Below, one piece after another: positions 1 through 11,327 of a DNA stretch of 64,000 nucleotides (positions are counted from its first letter, which is position 1; the number at the start of each line of letters is the position of its first letter). Made by a program: the position numbers and the translations under genes. The DNA lies in contig NC_084828.1 of the NCBI RefSeq assembly GCF_033115175.1, positions 95,729,388 through 95,793,387 on the forward strand, read 5' to 3'. The notes under the pieces are model-generated. The model had not been told where the DNA came from and did not search any database. It was given only the letters and a program-made list of their open reading frames with translations. Source of the stretch: Lepus europaeus. Lineage: Eukaryota > Chordata > Mammalia > Lagomorpha > Leporidae.

Positions 1-80
1 GAGTGATCCGGTGGATGGAGGACCTCTCTCTCTCTCTCTAACTCTACCTTTCAAGTAAATAAAATAAATCTTTTAAAAGA
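1..80 (+). repeat. C-type SINE, 3' end only (cut by window edge)
   Basis: Only the CT-rich end and the A-rich tail (CTTTCAAGTAAATAAAATAAA) of a plus-strand SINE are in the window. The head lies before base 1. Confidence 0.8.
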
Positions 81-445
81 CAAAGACATTTTACCAACTC
101 ATCTTTCTCTTCCTCTTCATAATCCAAACTGCTTAAAAAATGGTGTGCTAATTTTTTCTTTTTAAGTTCTCATAATTTCATGCTTACAGAATTTTGCAAG
201 AATAGTACAAAGAGTTCCCACATACTGTACTTTTCACCTACATTTCCCCCATGTTTACATTTTGCTACATTTGTCTGTGTATCTATTATCTTAATATAAA
301 TGTATAAATGTATATATCTTTTTTCCTGAACTGTTGCACACAGATTTCTCTTTTACCCTTACATACTCAAGGATCTGTGCAATTTTCCTCTAGAACAAAT
401 AATGATGATCAACACCAGGATCTTAATTGTAATATACTATCATTA
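81..445. other. AT-rich intergenic stretch, nothing recognised
   Basis: I see no exon, repeat family or motif here beyond AT-rich sequence. Confidence 0.6.
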
Positions 446-788
446 GGGTCCAGCGTTGTGGCGCAGTGGGTTGATCCTCCGCCTGCGGTGCTGGCATCCC
501 ATATGGGCGCCGGTTCTAGTCCCGGTTGCTCCTCTTCCAATCCAGCTCACTGCTGTGGCCTGGGAAAGCAGGAGAAGATGGCCCAAGTCCTTGGGCCCCT
601 GCACCCATGTAGGAGACTGGAGGAGGCTCCTGGCTCCTGGCTTCGGATCAGTGCAGCTCTGGCCTTTGGGGCCATTTGGGGAGTGAACCAGCAGATGGAA
701 GACCTTTCTGTCTGTCTCTCCTTCTCACTGTTTGTAACTCTAACTTTCAAATAAATAAATAAATAATAAATAAAATATCTTTTAAAAA
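446..788 (+). repeat. C-type SINE, full length
   Basis: Head GGTCCAGCGTTGTGGCGCAG, the CATCCCATATGGGC body motif, a CTGTCTGTCTCTCC tract and an (AAAT)n tail are all present. The tRNA-like B box reads GGTTCTAGTC. The 148-codon frame crossing it is an artefact of the repeat. Confidence 0.92.
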
Positions 789-1174
789 TATATAGCATTA
801 TTAAATCTATGGATCTTGATCCTGATATATCAGTTGTCCTGATAACGTCCTCCATAGCAAAGGAACATTCTGGATATTGCTTTGCATTCAGTTGTCACAT
901 TGGTTGCTTTTGATCTGGAAAAGATTCTGAGTGTTTCCCTCTTGTTTCATGACATTGGCACTTTCAATGAGCGGAGGCCCATTTATTATTGTTATTACTA
1001 TTGGAGGTTTTTTTTTTTTTTTCTAGAAAAACCCCTCCATTGAGTTTGTCTGGTGTTTCCTCCTGAGTGGAATAACCTTGCGTGTCTCTGGCAGGTATGC
1101 TTCCGAAGTGATGCTGTGTTTTCCTCAGTGCATCGTGTCAGAATGCACACGATGCTGCTTTGTCCTGTTACTAG
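789..1174. other. Intergenic stretch, nothing recognised
   Basis: There is a run of about 14 T near 1010. No repeat family or exon is recognisable. Confidence 0.5.
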
Positions 1175-1840
1175 TAGCCTTATGGACTGAATGACCTCCC
1201 CGTATTCATATGTTGAAATCCTAAGCCCCAGTATGATTCTGTTAGGCAGTGGGGCCTTGGGATGTTAGAGCTGTCATGAATGGGGCTAGTGCCCCTGTAA
1301 GACAAATCCCAGGGGTGGCATTGTGGTGTAGTGGGTCAAGCTGCTGCTTGGGACACCAGTATCCCATACTGGAATTGCTGGTTTGGGTCCTAGCTCCTCT
1401 GCTTCAGATCCAATGCCAGCTTCCTGCTAACGCGCATCATATGAGACAGCAGATCATGGCTCAAGTACTTGAGTCTCTGCCACCATGAGGGAGATTCAGA
1501 TGGAGTTCTAGGATCCTGGCTTTGGTCTGACCCAGCCCTGGCTGTTGTGGGCATTTGGTGAGTGAACCAGTGAATGGAAGATTCTCCCCGACGCCGTGTG
1601 TTCTGCCTTTCAAATTGAGAAATCATTTTTTCAAAAGAGACCCAGGGAACTTTCTTGTCCTCTTTCTGCCACACGATATGAGGAGAATTTGCCACCTGAA
1701 AGGCGGCCCTCAGCAGAACCTGACCGTGCTGGGACACTGGTCTCAGACTTCCAGCCTCCAGAACTGGAAGAAATAGATTTCTCCTGGTGAAGCAGCCAGG
1801 TTATGGACAGTGTTTTGTTGCAGCAACCCAAACCAAAACA
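1175..1840 (+). repeat. Ancient LTR-type repeat (MaLR/MLT-like), split by a SINE
   Basis: The left part (1175-1308, TTCATATGTTGAAATCCTAA and a GTGGGGCCTT segment) and the right part (1640-1840, CCAGCCTCCAGAACTGGAAG and TTTTGTTGCAGCAACCC) read in order like an old mammalian MaLR-type LTR. A SINE at 1309-1638 separates them. The subfamily is assigned from memory only, and no internal retroviral gene is attached. Confidence 0.55.
1309..1638 (+). repeat. C-type SINE inside the LTR-like repeat
   Basis: Diverged copy: head GGGTGGCATTGTGGTGTAGT, body with GACACCAGTATCCCATACTG, and a GCCTTTCAAATTGAGAAATC tail. It sits inside the older LTR-like repeat, so it inserted later. Confidence 0.8.
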
Positions 1841-2070
1841 ACTTTCGTCACTTGATGGTGTGGACCAAATTTTCCCATTGCGATTAGTAGGTATCTTTGA
1901 GGAGATACTCTGAGATTATACAAATATCCTGTTAGTCCTCAAACTTTTCACCTTTAATTTTAGCATTCATTGATGATTGTTAGCTTAAATCAATTCCATT
2001 ATTATAATGGTTGCCAAATTATGGTCTTGTAATTTTCTTATTCTTTCTACATTTATTAGTGATTGAAATG
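1841..2070. other. AT-rich intergenic stretch
   Basis: Nothing recognised. Confidence 0.5.
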
Positions 2071-2448
2071 CATGCTTTTTAAATTTTATTTATTTTTATT
2101 TTTATTTTTTTTTTTGACAGGCAGAGTGGATAGTGAGAGAGAGAGACAGAGAGAAGGGTCTTCCTTTTTGCCGTTGGTTCACCCTCCAATGGCCGCTGCA
2201 GCCGGCGCATCTTGCTGATCCGAAGCCAGGAGCCAGGTGCTTTTCCTGGTCTCCCATGCAGGTGCAGGGCCCAAGGACTTAGGCCATCCTCCACTGCCTT
2301 CCCAGGCCATAGCAGAGAGCTGGCCTGGAAGAGGGGCAACCAGGATAGAATCCGGCACCCCAACCGGGACTAGTACCTGGTGTGCTGGCGCTGCAAGGTG
2401 GAGGATTAGCCTGTTAAGCCACGGCGCCGGCCATGCTTTTTAAATTTT
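2071..2448 (-). repeat. Young C-SINE with 17-bp TSD
   Basis: The direct repeat CATGCTTTTTAAATTTT is at 2071-2087 and again at 2432-2448. Between them is a minus-strand young-type SINE with T-rich tail side, GACAGGCAGAGTGGATAGTG and the GC-rich head end CACGGCGCCGGC. The perfect TSD points to a recent insertion. Confidence 0.95.
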
Positions 2449-2629
2449 GTCAAATCTCTTTTCAATGTCTATGGAAATGATCATATTATATTTTGTCTTA
2501 GATCTATTAATATGAATTCTACTGCTAGTGTTGAACCATCTCTGCATTCTTAAGCTTCACATAGTCATTGCTTACTTTTTTAATGCTATTTTTATTTAGG
2601 ATTTTGCATATATATTTACAAGTTAGATT

Positions 2630-2993
2630 GATATATAGGTTTTTTTTTTTTTTTTGACAGGCAGAGTGGACAGTGAGAGAGAGAGACAGAGAGAAAGGTC
2701 TTCCTTTTGCCGTTGGTTCACCCTCCAATGGCCGCCGCGGTTGGCGCGCTGCGGCCGGTGCACCGCGCTGATCCGATGGCAGGAGCCAGGGGCTTATCCT
2801 GGTCTCCCATGGGGTGCAGGACCCAAGGACTTGGGCCATCCTCCACTGCACTCCCTGGCCACAGCAGAGAGCTGGCCTGGAAGAGGGGCAACCGGGACAG
2901 AATCCGGTGCCCCGACCGGGACTAGAACCCGGTGTGCCGGCGCCGCAAGGCGGAGGATTAGCCTAGTGAGCCGCGGCGCCGGCCGATATATAG
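2630..2993 (-). repeat. Young C-SINE with TSD GATATATAG
   Basis: GATATATAG at 2630-2638 and 2985-2993 flanks a minus-strand element that keeps an extended GC-rich inner segment (GGCGCGCTGCGGCCGG). It is less than 200 bp from the preceding young SINE in the same orientation. Confidence 0.95.
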
Positions 2994-3059
2994 TTTTAAT
3001 ATGTGCAATCTTTGTTATTTATCAATATCAATTTTATAATTTTATTATAAAAACATGTG

Positions 3060-3345
3060 AGTGGCTGCAATACTGGCATCCCATATGGGCACTGGTTCGT
3101 GTCCCCACTGCTCCATTTCCAGTCTAGCTCCCTGCTAATTAGTGGCCTGGAAAAAGCAGCGAAGGATGGTTCAAGTGATTGAGCTCCTGCCACCCATGTG
3201 GGAGATCTGGATGAAACTCCTGGCTCCTGGCTCCTGGCTTCGTTCTGGCCCAGCCCTGGTGGTTGAGGCCACCTGGGGGCTGAACCAGCAGATGGAAAAT
3301 CTCTCTCTCTCTCCATGTAACTTTCAAATAAATTTATTATTTTTA
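3060..3345 (+). repeat. C-type SINE, 5' truncated
   Basis: It begins within the body (ATACTGGCATCCCATATGGG) and ends with CTCTCTCTCTCTCCATGTAACTTT and an AT tail. Diverged and missing the first ~40 bases. Confidence 0.8.
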
Positions 3346-3584
3346 TTCCCAAATGGCTGCAACAGCCATAGCTGGACTGATCCGAAGCCAGGATCCAGGA
3401 GTTTCTTTGAGGTCTCCCAGGTGGGTGAGAGGCCCAAGCACTTGGACCATCTTCTACTGCCTCCTCAGGAGCATTAGCAGGGAGTTGAATTGGAAGTGGA
3501 GCAGCCGGGACTTGAACTGGTGCCCATTGGGATACCAGCACTGCAGGCAGAGGATTAACCTTCTATGCCACAGTGCCGGCCCTA
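3346..3584 (-). repeat. C-type SINE, inverted against its neighbour, tail missing
   Basis: Minus-strand copy from the CCCAAATGGC motif to the head end GCCACAGTGCCGGCCC. It abuts the tail of the plus-strand SINE at 3060-3345, forming a short-arm inverted pair with loosely complementary arms. Its own tail and CT-rich part are missing. Confidence 0.82.
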
Positions 3585-3966
3585 TACAAATCTTTTTTTT
3601 TTTAAATGTGCAAAGTTCCTTTTTTCTAAGCAGTGGAACAGTTTAAAGAGCATTGGCGTTAACAACTCTCAGAAGTCTGGTTAAAATTTTCTGAGAAATT
3701 CTCTGAGCCTACTGCTTTTTGAGAGAGAAGCTCTCTGATAAATTTCTCAACTTCTTTTATAGAAATTGGTCTATTTTTATTTCCTTCATGTTCTAGGATT
3801 GATTTTGGGCTATTATGTTTTCCTATAAACTTACCCATGTCAATTAGATTTTTGAAGTTATTTGCATGCAGTTAGTAAATTAGTGTCAAGGTTTTTTCCT
3901 TCCCGCTAATTTTAGTTTTATTCCTTCATTGTAATTTTTTATTTTATAAAGTTAAAAATTCTCCTT
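3585..3966. other. AT-rich intergenic stretch, nothing recognised
   Basis: No repeat family or exon recognised. Confidence 0.5.
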
Positions 3967-4880
3967 GTGTTAATTTTCCATTGCTGTTGCAACAAATGAC
4001 CATGAACTTCGTAGTTTAAACAATACATATTTATTATGTGATATTTCAGTAAATTGCAGGTCTCACGTGGGTGTCACCAGGCTAACACCTAAATGCTGGC
4101 AGGGCTGTGTTCCTCTCCAGAGGATTGTGGGAGAAAATCTATTTCCTGGTTTTCCTGGGTTCTAGGGTCCACCTGTACTCCTTGGCTTAGTGTTTCCTTT
4201 TCCCATCTTCAGGTGAGCAATGCCAGGTTGAGCCCTCATAGCCCACCTCTATGACCTTAGCAGGGGAAGTTTCCTGGATTTAAAAAAAAATTATCTGTGA
4301 TGCATGAAGACAAATAGACAGGTATGTAGAGAGCACCCTCATTGACTAATTCACTCCTCACTGTAATGGCCAGGGCTGGGCCAGAGCTGAAGCCAGGAGC
4401 AGGGAACCCAATCCAGTCTCCCGCATGGGTGGCAGAGACCCAGCTACTTGAGACATCACTGGGGCCTGCGAGGGTCTGCATTGTCAGGAAGCTAGCATCG
4501 TGGGCCAGAACTAGGTATTGAACCCTGAGGCTCTGTTTTGATACGATGTTACAGCTAATAGTGGAGGGGAGCATTCCTGGCCAAGGTGCCGAGATGCTAC
4601 AGCGACTGGAGGGTTTGATTCCCTGGCCAACAGCTTGGAAGGCAGCTATGCTCGCCAGTATACCACCAACTGGTAGACCAAGGCCCACCCTTTGGTTCCC
4701 TTGGTTTATGGACTCCTGTGGTTAGGCTGAGTCGACTTGAACAACCTGGCCTTCTCTCCCCCAATCTCAAGATGCTTCATTTTAATACCATCTGCAGTTT
4801 CTTTTGCCAGGTAAGGTAGCATAGTCACAGATTCTGGGGGCTACAATATGGACATTTGGGGACCGGACATTATTCTGCTT
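3967..4880 (-). repeat. Ancient LTR-type repeat, split by an old SINE
   Basis: 3967-4275 (GTTGCAACAAATGACCATGA, then a GGCAGGGCTGTGTTCCTCTC segment) and 4695-4880 (TTAATACCATCTGCAGTTTC, then GGGGGCTACAATATGGACAT) read as the reverse strand of an old MaLR-type LTR. An old SINE-like block separates them. The family assignment is from memory and tentative. Confidence 0.5.
4280..4690 (-). repeat. Old diverged SINE-like block
   Basis: CAGGGCTGGGCCAGAGCTGA, CTCCCGCATGGGTGGCAGAG and AGACCCAGCTACTTGAG match the old SINE body. The part after about 4500 has diverged beyond reliable recognition. Confidence 0.5.
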
Positions 4881-4961
4881 GATGTTTCCCTTTTTTCTTG
4901 ACAAGATTGGCTAAATTTTTAAGTCTATTTCCTTATTTTCTCCTTAATACATTCATTATGT

Positions 4962-5303
4962 CTTAATTTATTTTAAAAAAGAATTATTTTATTTATTTGA
5001 AAGACAGAGTTACAGAGAGATGTAGCACTAGAGAGAGAGAGAAGTTTTCCATTCCACTGGTTCACTCCCCAAATGACCGCAAGCCAGAGCTGAGCCGATC
5101 CAAAGCCAGGAGCCAGGAGCCTCCTCTGGGTCTCCTCAAAGGGTGCAGGGGCCCAAGGACTTGGGCCATCTTCTACTGCTTTCCCAGGCCATAGCAGAGA
5201 GCTGGATTGGAAGTGGAGCAGCTGGGACCATAACCGGCACCCTAAGGGATGCCAGCACTGCTGGCTGAGGCTTTAACCCACTGCGCCACAGTGCCTGCCT
5301 CTT
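4962..5303 (-). repeat. C-type SINE with TSD-like TCTTAATTT
   Basis: TTATTTGAAAGACAGAGTTA starts the tail side and GCGCCACAGTGCCTGCC ends the head side. CTTAATTTATT just before and CTTAATTTGTT just after are an imperfect TSD. Confidence 0.9.
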
Positions 5304-5350
5304 AATTTGTTCTTTTTTTTTTTTTTTAAACATTTTTAATTATCTTTTTT

Positions 5351-5672
5351 AAAGATTTATTTTATTTATTTGAAAGACAGAGTTACAGAGAGAGGTAGAG
5401 ACGAAGAGGGAGGTCTTGCATCCGCTGGTTCACTCCCCAAATGGCCGCAATGGCTGGAGTTGTGCCAATCCGGAGCCAGGAGCCAGGAGCTTCTTCTGGG
5501 TCTCCCAAGTGGGTGCAGGGGCCCAAGGACTTGGGCCATCTTCTACTGCTTTCCCAGGCCATAGCAGAGAGCTAGATCGGGAGAGGAGCAGCCGAGATTT
5601 GAACCGGCACCCATATGAGATGCCAGCACTTCAGGCCAGGGCTTTAACCCGCTGTGCCACAGCGCCGGCCCC
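5351..5672 (-). repeat. C-type SINE, full length
   Basis: AAGATTTATTTTATTTATTT starts the tail side and CCACAGCGCCGGCCCC is the head. It is second of three SINEs inserted one after another in the same orientation around copies of CTTAATTTATTC. Confidence 0.92.
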
Positions 5673-5674
5673 TC

Positions 5675-6027
5675 TTAATTTATTCTTTTTTTAGACAGGC
5701 AGAGTGGATAGTGAGAGAGAGAGAGAGACAGAGAGAAAGGTCTTCCTTTTTGCCATTGGTCCACCCCCCAATGGCCGCTGCGGCCGGCACATCTCGCTGA
5801 TCTGAAGCCAGGAGCCAGGTGCTTCTCCTGGTCTCCCATGCGGGTGCAGGGCCCAAGCACTTGGGCCATCCTCCACTGCCTTCCCGGGCCATAGCAGAGA
5901 GCTGGCCTGGAAGAGGGGCAACCGGGATAGAATCCGGCACCCCAACCGGGACTAGAACCCGGTGTGCTGGCGCCGCAAGGCGGAGGATTAGCCTGTTAAG
6001 CCACGGCGCCGGCCTTAATTTATTCTT
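5675..6027 (-). repeat. Young C-SINE with 13-bp TSD
   Basis: TTAATTTATTCTT is at 5675-5687 and 6015-6027. The element carries the young-type head complement GGAGGATTAGCCTGTTAAGC. It is the third insertion into one small AT-rich target. Confidence 0.95.
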
Positions 6028-6464
6028 ATTTCTACTATTTTTCCTTGCTTTCTAACATTAATTTATATTTTTTCTTCCTACCTTCTTTTAGTTGATTTTG
6101 CTGTTCAATTTCTAATTTTGGAGTCATACTTAATTAACTTGCTTTTCTTCTTTTAGCAACATGAGTAAAAATATGAAACTTCCTCTAAACCCTCTTCTAG
6201 TTCTATTCCACAGGTCCTGATATATCATTTCATGATTATTGTTTCTAGATAGACACAATTTACTTTCATGTAAGTCCAAAAACAGTTTCAGACTGATTTT
6301 TGATATTTCTGTAATGCTCTGAAGGGAGCAGGTTCTCTTCATTTTCTGACTTTCTTATCGTTACTGTTTTCAGTTGTATATTGGGCTAAGAATGCTTCCT
6401 TGTGGCTTAACACTTAGTCAAGTTTCATGGGCCCTTGGGGCAGGGAGCATGTATTCTTCATTTT
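6028..6464. other. AT-rich intergenic stretch, nothing recognised
   Basis: No exon or repeat recognised. Confidence 0.5.
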
Positions 6465-6797
6465 TTAAATAATTATTTATTATTTATTTGAAAGGCAGAG
6501 TTACAGAGAGGCAGAGGCAGAGAGAGGGAGAGGGAGAGGGAGATAGAGAGAGAGAGAGAGAAAGAGAGGTCTCCGATCCACTGGTTCACTTCCAAATGGC
6601 CGCAATAGCCAGAGCTGGGCCCATCTGAAGCCAGGAGCCAGGAGCTTCTTCCGGGTCTCCCATGCGGGTGCAGGGGCCCAAGAACTTGGGCCAGGCCATA
6701 GCAGAGAGCTGGAGTAGCCAGGACTCAAACTGGCACCCATATAGGATGTTGGCGCTATAGGCGGTGGTTTTACCTGCTACGCCACAGCCCCGGACCC
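6465..6797 (-). repeat. C-type SINE with expanded GA tract
   Basis: The purine tract (GAGAGGGAGAGGGAGAGGG and following) is expanded to about 60 bp. The head end reads CGCCACAGCCCCGGACC. A short piece of the middle is missing, between GGGCCA and GGCCATAGCAGAG. Confidence 0.9.
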
Positions 6798-6884
6798 TCT
6801 TTATTTTTGTACAGAGTTGAATTGTTATCTACCAGAATTTCCTTACTGCTTATTGTATAATAAGGTATTTCAAAAATTTTTATT

Positions 6885-6911
6885 TTAAACATTTATTTTT
6901 TTATTTACTTG

Positions 6912-6952
<41 letters not shown>

Positions 6953-7207
6953 CTATCTGCTTGTTCACTCCCCAAATGGCTGCAGTGGCTGGAGCTGGGC
7001 CAGACCAAACCAGGAGTCTAGAGCTTCTTCCAGGTCTCCTATATGGATTGCAGGGGCCCAAGTACTTGGGTCATCTTCCACTGCTTTCCCAGGCACAGTG
7101 GCAGGGAGCTGGATTGAAGTGGAGCAGCCAAGTCTGGAACCAATGCCCATATGGGATGTTGGCATTGCAGGCAGAGGCTTAACCTGCTACATCACAATGC
7201 TGGCCCC
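6885..7207 (-). repeat. C-type SINE with (GA)n microsatellite
   Basis: A near-pure (GA)n run of about 30 bp at 6918-6950 lies on the tail side. The body is diverged and the head ends ATCACAATGCTGGCCCC. Confidence 0.88.
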
Positions 7208-7249
7208 CAAATTTATTTTTAATGGAAAGATTTTGGACTTATTTTATTT

Positions 7250-7516
7250 TAAAAAAAATTTTTTTGACAGGCAGAGTGGACAGTGAGAGAGAGAGAGAGG
7301 AAGTCTTCCTTTACCGTTGGTTCACCCTCCAGTGGCTGCTGTGGCCGGCGCACTGCGGCCAGCACACTGTGCTGATCCGAAGGCAGGAGCCAGGTGCTTC
7401 CTCTGGTCTCCCATGCGGGTGCAGGGCCCAAGCACTTGGGCCATCCTCCACTGCACTCCCGGGCCAGAGCAGAGAGCTGGCTTGGAAGAGGGGCAACCAG
7501 GACAGAATCTGGAGCC
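7250..7516 (-). repeat. Young C-SINE, head truncated
   Basis: TTTTGACAGGCAGAGTGGAC through GGGGCAACCAGGACAGAATC is present. The GC-rich head is missing, and sequence at 7517 passes into an older SINE. Confidence 0.85.
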
Positions 7517-7519
7517 CCT

Positions 7520-7822
7520 TGGACTTTTTTTAAATTTGAAAGTCTGAGAGACAGAAAGAGAGAGACAATCAGACAGACAAATAGAGCTAGCTCCCTGTGA
7601 CAAGCAGGGCTAGGCTGTGCTGAAACCAGGAGCCAGGGACCCACTTTAGGTCTCCCATGTTGGAGAGAGGAACCTAACCACTGGAACCATCACCTGCTGC
7701 CTCCCAAGTGTGCCTTAGTGGGAAGCTGGAATCAGGAGCGGAGTTGGGAGTTGAACCCAGGCAGTCTAATACAAGGTGTCCCAGTTGGTGTCTTTACTGC
7801 TGAGCCAAACACCTACCATGGA
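7520..7822 (-). repeat. Old diverged SINE
   Basis: ATTTGAAAGTCTGAGAGACA, ACCATCACCTGCTGCCTCCC and the end GAGCCAAACACCTACC mark the old class. The young SINE at 7250 is joined to its tail side. Confidence 0.7.
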
Positions 7823-8064
7823 TCTCAAAACATTTTTCACCAAAATAAACTTATATTTTAATTCCATTATCTACACACTCTTGGAAGTACTCTTGTATTT
7901 TTTGTATCTTGTGTAATTTATGGTAAATGATGGTGGCTGTTACGTTATTCGATGAATGGAAGTTCCATAACTATTTTATTTTCATAGTAGATCTTGTTCA
8001 TTTCATTTCTTATTATATTTGTTATGTTCAAAAGCTTTTAAGGTTTTCTGTGACCAAATTTTTT

Positions 8065-8323
8065 CTAGATTTATTTATTTATTTATTTATTTATTTGAAA
8101 GGCAGAATTACAGAGAGACAGAGAGAGACAGGTCTTCCATCTGCTGGTTCACTCCCCAAATGGCCGTAATGACCAGAGCTGTGCTGATCAGAAGCCAGGA
8201 GCTTCTTCCAGGTCTGCCACATGGGTGCTGGGGCCCAAGGACTTGGGCCATCTTCTACTGGTTTCCCAGGCCATTGCAGAGAGCTGGTTCGGAAGTGGAG
8301 CAGCTGGGACTCAAATGGCATGT
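8065..8323 (-). repeat. C-type SINE, head truncated
   Basis: Starts with (TTTA)n and GAAAGGCAGAATTACAGAGA and stops after GCAGCTGGGACTCAAATGGC, so about 60 bases of head are lost. Confidence 0.88.
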
Positions 8324-8414
8324 GGCCAAATTTTATCAATATTATCCTTTGGGGTTTCTGTAGTTCAGGTCAAGCTTAAAGAGACTTTTTCTCTCCCAGC
8401 TTTCGTTGTTGCTG

Positions 8415-8697
8415 TTAAAGATTAACTAATTTACTTTAAGAGCAGAGATACAGAGAGAAGGAAAATGACATCTTCCATTTGCTGGTTCACTCCCCAAGAG
8501 GCCGCAATGGCCTGGCTGGGCCAGAGCAAAGCTGGAGCCTGGAGTTCCTCCATCTGGGTCTCCTACATGGATGGAAGGGGCCCAAGTACTTGGATCCATC
8601 TTCCAGTGCTTTCTAAGGCACATTAGCAGGGAGCTGGATCAGAAGTAGAGAAGCTAGAACTTGAAATGGTGCCTGCTACACCACTATGCAGGCCCCA
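8415..8697 (-). repeat. C-type SINE, diverged
   Basis: AAGAGCAGAGATACAGAGAG to ACACCACTATGCAGGCCCC, with several small deletions. Confidence 0.8.
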
Positions 8698-8879
8698 ACC
8701 TTGGTCTTTTTACATGGCGTATTGGCTGTCTAACCATAATAATGGTGCCTAATAAATTGCAGTTGCCATCTGTTGTTTTTGCTCCCTGTTCAGCATTCCT
8801 TGCCTCTTCCTTTATCTTTCTTGGAGAACTACCTCCCTGTCCATGTAGTTTGGAATATACTAGCTTCTGCTATGTGTGA

Positions 8880-9245
8880 ATGTGTAAATCCATGTTGTAG
8901 TCATCTCTCTGGTCACAGTGATTGGTTCAGGGATGGAGAATGACCCAACCTAAGCCAATTAAAATCAAGGAGACTGAGTTCTAAGACATTTTTGGTTACA
9001 ATTTCAGAAATGATAGTCTTTTTCTGTTGTGCTTGAACCTGTAAAAGAGTAAGCCTGGGGCCTGACACCCAAGAATGAAACCAGCACAGGGAAAAGCAGA
9101 CCTTGTGTATGGAAAAAGACTAGGTACTCATGAAGCTACAGGAGCCTCCGGATTCAGCTAAGCCCCACCTTGGATACATCAGCAATGTGTGCCAAATATG
9201 TATGTATTTCACTTGCAATAAAAATCTCAGCTCCTTCCCCCAAAT
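8880..9245 (+). repeat. Old interspersed repeat, probably LTR-type (unassigned)
   Basis: AGTGATTGGTTCAGGGATGG, TAAGCCAATTAAAATCAAGG, AATGAAACCAGCACAGGGAA and a terminal CAATAAAAATC occur in the order I remember for a common old mammalian LTR-type repeat. I cannot name the subfamily. It could be unique DNA. Confidence 0.4.
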
Positions 9246-9984
9246 CCACAAAGAATAAATTAAAAAGCCTGCACAGATTTAAAATACTTTTATCATATGT
9301 AACATTCTGATATCATCCCTTTAATCTGTTTCAGTGACCTTTATCTATTCCAAGGATCATAAGCTAGAGGGAGTTAGTTTTCAGATGTCTTGTTTGGTTA
9401 GCGCAATGCTTACAAAACACTTTGAATTTGAATGTGGCTGTGAGTAACAGCTGGTGACAATCTCTTTAGAGACTTGCTCTTGGCCTAACAGGAACCCTCT
9501 GACCGGGGAGGTTGTGCTCCCAACTCTACCCCAGACTCTGCCAGACTGGCTTCCATGGGGGTACATAAGGCCAACTGTCTTATCCTGAAGCGCAGCTAAC
9601 TTTGCCTTCCAGAGCCTCTTGTTTAGCTTTTCTACCTTGCTCCGCACTACTCCCAAGAGCACTTTTCAATAAACCAGAGGAGCAAGAATCTCAGGCTCAG
9701 GCTCGGCTTCTGGGAACCTGACCTGGGAGAGGAAGGAGTTCTTTCCAGGTATTCTCAACACTCATCCCTAGGATCTGTCACCAACTGGGAGAAGCAGCCC
9801 CTCTAACAACAGCAGCAATGCAGATGAAGGATGCTGGCTTTTAAAAATGTATCTACAAAGTTTTCTGCATCGACTACCTTTATAAGAGAAAACAGCCAAT
9901 ATTGGGCAAGCACCAATGTGTAACCTTATTCAGTCAAGAGCATCAGAGGAAATTTAGTTGGGGAATGGTTTATTATTAATTACA
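9246..9984. other. Intergenic stretch, nothing firm
   Basis: Moderate-GC sequence. A 93-codon minus frame (9381-9662) has no recognised family and no splice-site context, so I do not call a gene. Confidence 0.4.
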
Positions 9985-10296
9985 AAGGAGAAAAGGTATT
10001 TTTTTTTTCAAGAATCAGAGAAAGAGAGAGACAGAGACAGAGAGACAGGGCTCCCCAAATGCCCTCGATGGCCATGGTTGGTCCTAGCTGGGTCAGAACC
10101 AAAGCTAGGAACTGGGAATTCAATCCAGGTGTCCCATGTGCATGGAAGGGACCTAACTATTTGAGTTGTCACCTGCTGCCACTTAGGGTCTACATTAACA
10201 GAAAGCTGAAATCAGGAGTGGAGCTGGAACTCTAAAATGGGCTGTAAACATTTTAACCTTAGCCAGCACCTTAACTGCTAGGCCAAATGCTTGCCA
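9985..10296 (-). repeat. Old diverged SINE
   Basis: AGAGAAAGAGAGAGACAGAG, GAGTTGTCACCTGCTGCCAC and CTGCTAGGCCAAATGCTTGC are the landmarks of the old class. Confidence 0.7.
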
Positions 10297-11327
10297 TGAG
10301 GAAAAGATACTTTTATAATCAAAAGAACCAGCATCATCACTTTAATAAATAAACCCAGCATCAGTGATCTTCGGGAAAACTGACTGTACCTCTTGAAGCG
10401 ATGTGATAGGAATTGCACAACAACACTTAAGTAGCATTCCTGCCAAGAGTATTGAACCTGATTCCAATCATGAGAAAATGCAAGACAAATCCAGCCTGTG
10501 AGACATTCTACTAGGCAATAGGCCTGGAGAATGTTCTTGCATTTCATTAAAAAGTACATAAATAGATAGGAGAATAGCTGAATGTAAGTGAAATGTTTAC
10601 ATGTGTTCATTATATTATTCTTTCTATTTTCACAGGTTTGAAATGTGAAAAAATAAATTTGCAAACAAAATGAGGTATTATTTACATACACACACAAAAT
10701 AGATACTGTATAAAAATCTCATATGTTTTCAAATTTGGTGTACATCATTTGGTCGAAACCTATTTTATCAAATCATATTATGAAATGTGCATTACAATTA
10801 TAGTCAATACTCATCTTATTTCAGCTTTATAATAAGATTTCCTACCTCCTATTAACAAAAAATAAAATTATATGCTAGCTGCTGGACCAATTACTTTTGG
10901 CAATATATACCTTTCTTTTTCATTAAATATGTGGGGAATTTAATCATACTGTCTAATGAAATTAACAGGGCTATTTTTGGTTTTTTAAATGTATTACTTA
11001 ATTGCATTGTTTCCAAAAGCTGTCCACCAGAACTCAATACCTATATGGACACACATTTACCGAAGGAGTAATTTGTCTTCAGTAATACTCACGTTAATAA
11101 AAATTGATAAGTTTAGCTGCTGTTATAATTCAGATAACCATAAAATCACGAGGACTACCATTATCATTGCATTTTGGTAGCTTGGATATGATTGATTATA
11201 ATAGATCTGTCTCATTTTACTCTTGATCTGTTAGTAATATCCTGAAGGCAAGTGATATTTCTCATAATATGTGCTACAAAATTTATTATTTCAAGTTTTT
11301 AAATGCTATTCTTTAAAATTGGTGCTA
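10297..11327. other. AT-rich intergenic stretch
   Basis: About 1 kb of AT-rich DNA without recognisable repeat, exon or RNA gene. Confidence 0.5.

Noticed and set aside
446..788. 148-codon plus frame and dozens of similar frames across the window (recurring peptides such as GRVDSERER, SWIGRGATRTRTG or WESSRRWPKSLG)
   Set aside because: They recur wherever a C-type SINE occurs and track its orientation. They are translations of the repeat, not genes.
1175..1840. A possible endogenous retrovirus provirus
   Set aside because: Only LTR-like sequence is present. No gag, pol or env similarity was seen nearby.
4962..6027. Regularly spaced near-identical blocks that could suggest a repeat array or CRISPR
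   Set aside because: The blocks are individual ~330-bp SINEs with TSDs, and the DNA is mammalian.
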